Assembly: GCF_020169415.1 (NCBI RefSeq)
Contig: NZ_JAIULG010000001.1
Location: 186,001 to 250,000, forward strand
DNA from: Tsukamurella sp. M9C
Lineage (GTDB): Bacteria > Actinomycetota > Actinomycetes > Mycobacteriales > Mycobacteriaceae
DNA: 64,000 nt
Direction of reading: 5' to 3'
Both the position numbers and the translations under genes were made by a program. Positions 59,876 to 64,000 of this stretch are shown piece by piece (positions within the stretch are counted from its first letter, which is position 1; every line of letters begins with the position of its first letter). The notes below the pieces were generated by a model, which was given only the letters and a program-made list of their open reading frames with translations, made no database searches and had not been told where the DNA came from.

Positions 59876-59966
59876 CTGTCCTCACGAGCTCGTCATAGTC
59901 CTCAAGGCCGCGCTGTGCCTGCGCGGCCGCGTCCCTGTCGTTGTCTATCGAAGGATCACTGAGCTG

Positions 59967-60554
59967 ATGTCCTCCATTTTCACCCTTGCCAAGCGGCTGT
60001 CGGTAGCGGCGCTGACCAGTATCGTGATCGCCGGTGCTGTCGTCGCGCCCGCCGAAGCCGCACCGACCACGGCCGGCTGCCGTGCCGTACCTCAACCGGC
60101 ACTGACGCTGGGCGCGGAAGGCACAGTCCGCGTGGAGATTCCTGCCGCACCGGGGTGGCACGAGGGCGCCGTCCCCGCTGGTGCGTCCCGCCTCGCACTC
60201 GGCCGATTGGTGGACGCATCCAACCGCGACGCTCTCGACGCGTGGATCGGTGTGCCCACCGACAAGAAGATCACCACCTCCGCCCAGCTCGCCGATGTGG
60301 AGACCGCCCGTAAGCAGGTGCTCTCCCGGCGGTCCGTCGCCGGACCCTGCGGCCTGCCCACCGAGGCGGTGACAATCCGCTACGCAGCGACCGCGACAGA
60401 GCGGGAGTACTTCGTCAGCGGCCGCTACACCGCGGCGCAGACGAGCAAGGAGACACTGGCCATCTACGTCGGTGTGAGCACCTTCGACCGGAACAGACTG
60501 CCGCAGCTGGAGAACGAGCTTCTTCGCGGCTACGGCATCCGCCTGCCCGCCTGA
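59967..60554 (+). CDS. Secreted protein, possibly LpqN/Mtc28-like
   Basis: 195 residues from ATG 59967. Signal peptide (VAALTSIVIAGAVVAPAEAA), then a single compact domain starting APGWHEGAVPAGASRLALGRLVD and ending YVGVSTFDRNRLPQLENELLRGYGIRLP. The pattern (a PxGW opening, later a hydrophobic strand and a final helix) recalls the LpqN/Mtc28 family of secreted mycobacterial proteins; similarity is weak. One cysteine pair (CRAV, PCGLP) may form a disulfide. It lies between the esx pair and the large effector, suggesting an accessory or chaperone-like role. Confidence 0.5.
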   Translation: MSSIFTLAKRLSVAALTSIVIAGAVVAPAEAAPTTAGCRAVPQPALTLGAEGTVRVEIPAAPGWHEGAVPAGASRLALGRLVDASNRDALDAWIGVPTDKKITTSAQLADVETARKQVLSRRSVAGPCGLPTEAVTIRYAATATEREYFVSGRYTAAQTSKETLAIYVGVSTFDRNRLPQLENELLRGYGIRLPA

Positions 60555-60598
60555 CCCCCTCCGCGCCCCATAGTCACTGCCTAGAGAGGCCTCTTGCG

Positions 60599-63500
60599 AT
60601 GAGTTTCGACATCACTCCTGGTGACGGCATCGTCGGGGAGTTGGAGCTGCTTGGTGATCTGATCGTCGGCGGGTTCCCGGAGGCGGTGTTCACGCTGCCG
60701 GGGGTGAGCGTCGATGAGGTACTCGATCATGCGCGTCTGTATCTGGGGTTCGCGGAGGCGGCGGAGTCGGCGCATGCGCGGGTTCGCGGACTCGAGGTAC
60801 CCGAGTTCGTCGGTGTGGAGGGCCAGTTCTTCCGCGGCCGAGTCCCCGGCGAGTTGGCGATGCAACTCGGCGCGGCGGTGGAGTCGTACTCGCGGGTCGG
60901 TTCGGGGATCAAGGAACTCGCCCGCGAACTCGACGCCTCCCAAGCAGCGTTGAAACCCCTCGAAGCGCGGGCGCGGGCGGTGTTCGAGCACATGCAGAAG
61001 GTATGGATCAAGGTCAACGTTCCGTTCACGGAGTACTCGGGATTGCGCAGCGAGTGGGATGAGCTCGTTCGCGCCGCGGGTGTGGTGCACGAGCGGGTGG
61101 CGGTGGCCGGGCAGCAGGCGGCCGCGGTGATCAACGCGGGCACCGAGGCGATGGTGCCGGTCAATGACTACTTCTCCACGCTGCCTGGCGGAGCGGTGGC
61201 GGGTGGTGTTGTGGCGCAGGGTGCGCGGTCGACCGCCTCGCGTGCGGCCTCCGCTGCCGGTGGCGTGACCGGTGCTCCGGGACGCGCCGCGAAGGCGACC
61301 GCCGATGGGCTGGGTGCCGTAGCCGGTGCGGTCACCTCGGTTCCGCAGCAGATCACCGCCCGCGGCCAGCAACTCGCGCCGCAGGTGACCCCGGACGGGA
61401 TCAAGGTCGGCGACCAGCTCCTCACCGATCCCACGAGCGAGCAGGCACAGAAGCTCGTGCGGGACGGGCAGGCGACGAACATCCTCGGACTCGATCCCAC
61501 TGGTGTTCCGACGGCGATGATGATGCTCGCCTCCCCGAACACCCTGCTGCGCGAGCAGCCGCGCAAAAAGTCGGCCGGGCGTAGATGGTCGGGTGAGGAG
61601 TCGAAGGCGCAGTCGATCGCGGAGAATGCGGTCGGTCAGGTGGTCTCGGTGCCGGGACGGTTCGTCGGCGGAGCCGTCGACCGGTTCGGTAACACCATCG
61701 CCGGCAATGCCGCGCTGATCGGTGTCGGTGGTGACCCCGTGCGCGCGTGGACGGGGCTGCTCTCGAACGTCACCAGCCCCGTTGCGGGTGCTGGTCGTGC
61801 CGTGGCGTCGGCGACACCCGAGCAGATCCTGGCCGACCCCGTCGCCGCAGCCGGCTCGGCGGCAACCCATGCGCCCGCCGCGGTGCCGTTCGTCGGCTGG
61901 GTATACGGGCTGGTGGAGTGGGCGACCAAGCCAGGCGAACTCGCCCGCGAAGGCGCGAAGGAAACACTCACCTCCGCCCTGGACGCCCTCACCCTCAAAA
62001 ACCTCGAAGCAGGCCAGGCAGTCGCCAACACCGGCGAAGTGCACGTCACCACGCCCGACGTGGACATCCACGCCGACAACGGCGGATACGTCACCTTCAC
62101 CCTCCCCGATCTCGAAGGCGGAGAACCCAAAGCCTGGTACATCCTCGCCACCCCTGATAGCCCCGGAAACTTCACCACCAACGTCGCGACCGGTCCCGAT
62201 GAGGAACTCATCGAACGCGCCGACGGCTCCGTCGTGTTGGTCAACAGCGGCACCGGACAGATCGTCCGTACGATCAAGACTCCGTGGGCGAAAGACGCAG
62301 TCGGACGCGATCAACCCACCTGGTACTCCATCGATAAGGTCGACGACCAAACGTCGACGATCACCCAACACATCGCCCCGAACAAGAACGCGTTGTACCC
62401 CCTGATCGCGGACGCTCCTGCGGGGGCGCAGATCAAGCCGCCTTCAGGATCGCAGATCGCGGATATTAGCGGCGGGGCCACCGCAGGCGCTAGTGCTGGC
62501 GCTTCCGTCGGGCAGGTTGCGGGCGGCTCGGCGCCGACGGTACAGTCCGATGGCTTTTCGGGGCCGACGACGACGAACGCGGTCAACGCCCCTTTCGAGC
62601 GGCCACAGGGCAATGGGGGCACCACGACCCCGAACGTCCAATCCGAGCCCTACAGTCCTTCTGCTGGAGCAAGCAGTGGTGGTACCGCGAACACCGACCC
62701 GCAGCCGTACCGGCCCACCCCCGCACCAGAGGCGCCGCCGAAGCCGGACGCCGAATCTGGTCAGGACGACAAGCAGCCCGACACCTACGTCGGAGCCGTC
62801 ACCGACACCGGCAGCAGTTTCCAGGACGTTTCGGGCTCCGAGGTCGGTGTCAAGAGCGTCGCCGACCCGAACGTCAACACTGGTGGTGGCGTTCCTGCGC
62901 CTGGTGACAGGTCGGCTGAGCTGACCCGACTTGTCCAGTCAGGATTGATGAACTCGGCAATGCTGCAGGCCCTCGGCTACCACATCGATCCCAGCGGCAA
63001 GGTCGTCAAGGACACCGGTCCGATCGTGTCGGTAGAGCTCGCCCCCGATCTGGGGCAGAGCCCGGTGGCGGGGCTGATCGTGCCGCAGCTACAAGCCGGC
63101 GGAGCGCAGGTGAAAGTCAAGTCCCCGGTGCCGGGGACGCCGCAGGACAACGACATCAGTTCAGTGTCGATCGGCGACCCCGGCAAGCAGGTAGACACCT
63201 ACCTCGTGCGTGGTGACGGTGCGACCAGCCGTACGCAGTCGACGCGCACCCTCGACGGGATCGAGACGATCACCCAGACCTTCGACGGCACCCGCATCGA
63301 CGGCCACACCACCCTCAGCCCTGACGGAAAGCCCGTCTCCTCGACGTGGACCGACACACCCGGCAACCAAGGAACCGTCGACAACACCAGCCCCCAACAG
63401 CGCACCCATGTCGACGTTGCGGACCAGTACGGCGGCGGATACACCGACACGATCACCACGGGCGAGACAGGCAACGTTTACGAGACGACCGGCGTAAACG

Positions 63501-64000
63501 CCAACGGAGACGTGATCGAGTCCACCATCACGAATATGGGGCAGCAAGGTCTCGCCAAGCACTATCGGATCAACGGCGTCGACGAAGAGGTCCTCGCCGC
63601 GAGCCGCATCAACGAGCTCGGCGATCCAGCACGCCTGAAGATCTTCAACGAAAAGGTCAAGCCCGCCCAAGAAGCCTACGAGCGTGCGGTGCGCGACCTG
63701 TATATGAGCCCGGGTGACGGGGCGGCGATTACTGCCGCTCAAGGGCAGGTAAAGAGGACCTACGCTGCACTCATTGAGGCCCTCGGCGAGTACGGCCTCG
63801 TCCCCAAGTTCGACCCCAGTCAGATAATCCAGACCGGAAACGGCACCTACGAGGCGCCGATGACCGGCCCCGACGGAAAGCCCATCATCGGTGGTAACGG
63901 GAAGCCGTTGATGGCTAATATTGTCGCACGCCCTGACGGCGGGTTTAGCGTCGCCCAAGACGTCGGGATGGGAATAAACACGTCGACGATCTCTTCGACC
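60599..64000 (+). CDS. Large type VII-associated polymorphic effector, 5' part
   Basis: Open from ATG 60599 to the window end, 1,134 codons so far. The first about 200 residues are helical (GSGIKELARELDASQAALKPLEARARAVFEHMQ; VHERVAVAGQQAAAVINAG) and look like an LXG/WXG-type secretion domain. A membrane-active or amphipathic stretch follows (SVPGRFVGGAVDRFG). A domain at about 500-605 (TIKTPWAKDAVGRDQPTWYSID, Trp563) is shared with the glycine-zipper protein at 14426. A Pro/Ser/Gly linker and Asp/Gly/Thr-rich repeats continue. The C-terminal toxin part is not in the window. It is the last visible gene of the esx operon. Confidence 0.75.
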   Translation, partial: MSFDITPGDGIVGELELLGDLIVGGFPEAVFTLPGVSVDEVLDHARLYLGFAEAAESAHARVRGLEVPEFVGVEGQFFRGRVPGELAMQLGAAVESYSRVGSGIKELARELDASQAALKPLEARARAVFEHMQKVWIKVNVPFTEYSGLRSEWDELVRAAGVVHERVAVAGQQAAAVINAGTEAMVPVNDYFSTLPGGAVAGGVVAQGARSTASRAASAAGGVTGAPGRAAKATADGLGAVAGAVTSVPQQITARGQQLAPQVTPDGIKVGDQLLTDPTSEQAQKLVRDGQATNILGLDPTGVPTAMMMLASPNTLLREQPRKKSAGRRWSGEESKAQSIAENAVGQVVSVPGRFVGGAVDRFGNTIAGNAALIGVGGDPVRAWTGLLSNVTSPVAGAGRAVASATPEQILADPVAAAGSAATHAPAAVPFVGWVYGLVEWATKPGELAREGAKETLTSALDALTLKNLEAGQAVANTGEVHVTTPDVDIHADNGGYVTFTLPDLEGGEPKAWYILATPDSPGNFTTNVATGPDEELIERADGSVVLVNSGTGQIVRTIKTPWAKDAVGRDQPTWYSIDKVDDQTSTITQHIAPNKNALYPLIADAPAGAQIKPPSGSQIADISGGATAGASAGASVGQVAGGSAPTVQSDGFSGPTTTNAVNAPFERPQGNGGTTTPNVQSEPYSPSAGASSGGTANTDPQPYRPTPAPEAPPKPDAESGQDDKQPDTYVGAVTDTGSSFQDVSGSEVGVKSVADPNVNTGGGVPAPGDRSAELTRLVQSGLMNSAMLQALGYHIDPSGKVVKDTGPIVSVELAPDLGQSPVAGLIVPQLQAGGAQVKVKSPVPGTPQDNDISSVSIGDPGKQVDTYLVRGDGATSRTQSTRTLDGIETITQTFDGTRIDGHTTLSPDGKPVSSTWTDTPGNQGTVDNTSPQQRTHVDVADQYGGGYTDTITTGETGNVYETTGVNANGDVIESTITNMGQQGLAKHYRINGVDEEVLAASRINELGDPARLKIFNEKVKPAQEAYERAVRDLYMSPGDGAAITAAQGQVKRTYAALIEALGEYGLVPKFDPSQIIQTGNGTYEAPMTGPDGKPIIGGNGKPLMANIVARPDGGFSVAQDVGMGINTSTISST

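Noticed and set aside
1-64000. tRNA, rRNA or riboswitch
   Set aside because: No cloverleaf with the conserved TTCGANTC/CCA arms and no rRNA or known riboswitch core was seen by eye; a covariance-model scan would be decisive.

Overview
The window is high-GC actinobacterial DNA. A porin of the MspA family, a DUF5313 protein, actinobacterial type VII secretion genes (EccC, EccD and two WXG100-size proteins), a GabD2-type dehydrogenase and many promoters whose -10 box lies 5-8 nt before the start codon all point to a mycolic-acid bacterium. Tsukamurella is my best guess for the genus; that is inference, as no rRNA gene is present. I saw no tRNA, rRNA or CRISPR array.

Layout. 1-11.5 kb is chromosomal housekeeping: the 5' end of a metal P-type ATPase gene, an HSL-type esterase, a coupled TetR-GNAT-BluB operon, an L,D-transpeptidase lipoprotein, an MFS exporter with a divergent ArsR regulator and two operator palindromes, DUF998 and CtaG-like membrane proteins, and a two-component system. 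An intact 1,680-bp IS1380-family element with 4-bp target duplications (11533-13212) sits exactly between the stop codons of the histidine kinase and an accessory island.

13.2-20 kb is that island. A minus-strand operon encodes an 856-residue protein with three N-terminal membrane helices, a Gln/Gly/Pro linker, a central domain and a glycine-zipper C-terminus. It is followed at once by a 107-residue three-helix membrane protein and a three-helix protein carrying a SUKH (SMI1/KNR4-like) domain. I read this as a pore-forming polymorphic toxin with two membrane immunity proteins. Upstream lie a membrane-anchored HTH protein, a two-helix membrane protein and an MspA-family porin.

20-50 kb is mainly housekeeping: a SulP-carbonic anhydrase fusion, a second SulP with a MerR gene, PAP2 plus a two-component system, a glutamate racemase homologue, an ABC exporter with a divergent GbsR/MarR regulator, an aldo-keto reductase, gltBD, small regulators, RraA, an AbiEi/DUF559-type protein, GabD2, a SnoaL/MmyB-type divergent pair, an SGNH hydrolase, a glycosyltransferase and a VanY-type peptidase.

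50-64 kb is a type VII secretion locus: EccC, a lytic-transglycosylase-like lipoprotein lacking its catalytic Glu, a small membrane protein, EccD, an ESX-like small protein, a DUF4185 lipoprotein, two Esx proteins, a secreted protein and the start of a large (>1,134-residue) effector. That effector shares its central domain with the island toxin about 46 kb away, which ties the two loci into one candidate toxin system. EccB, EccE and mycosin are not in view.
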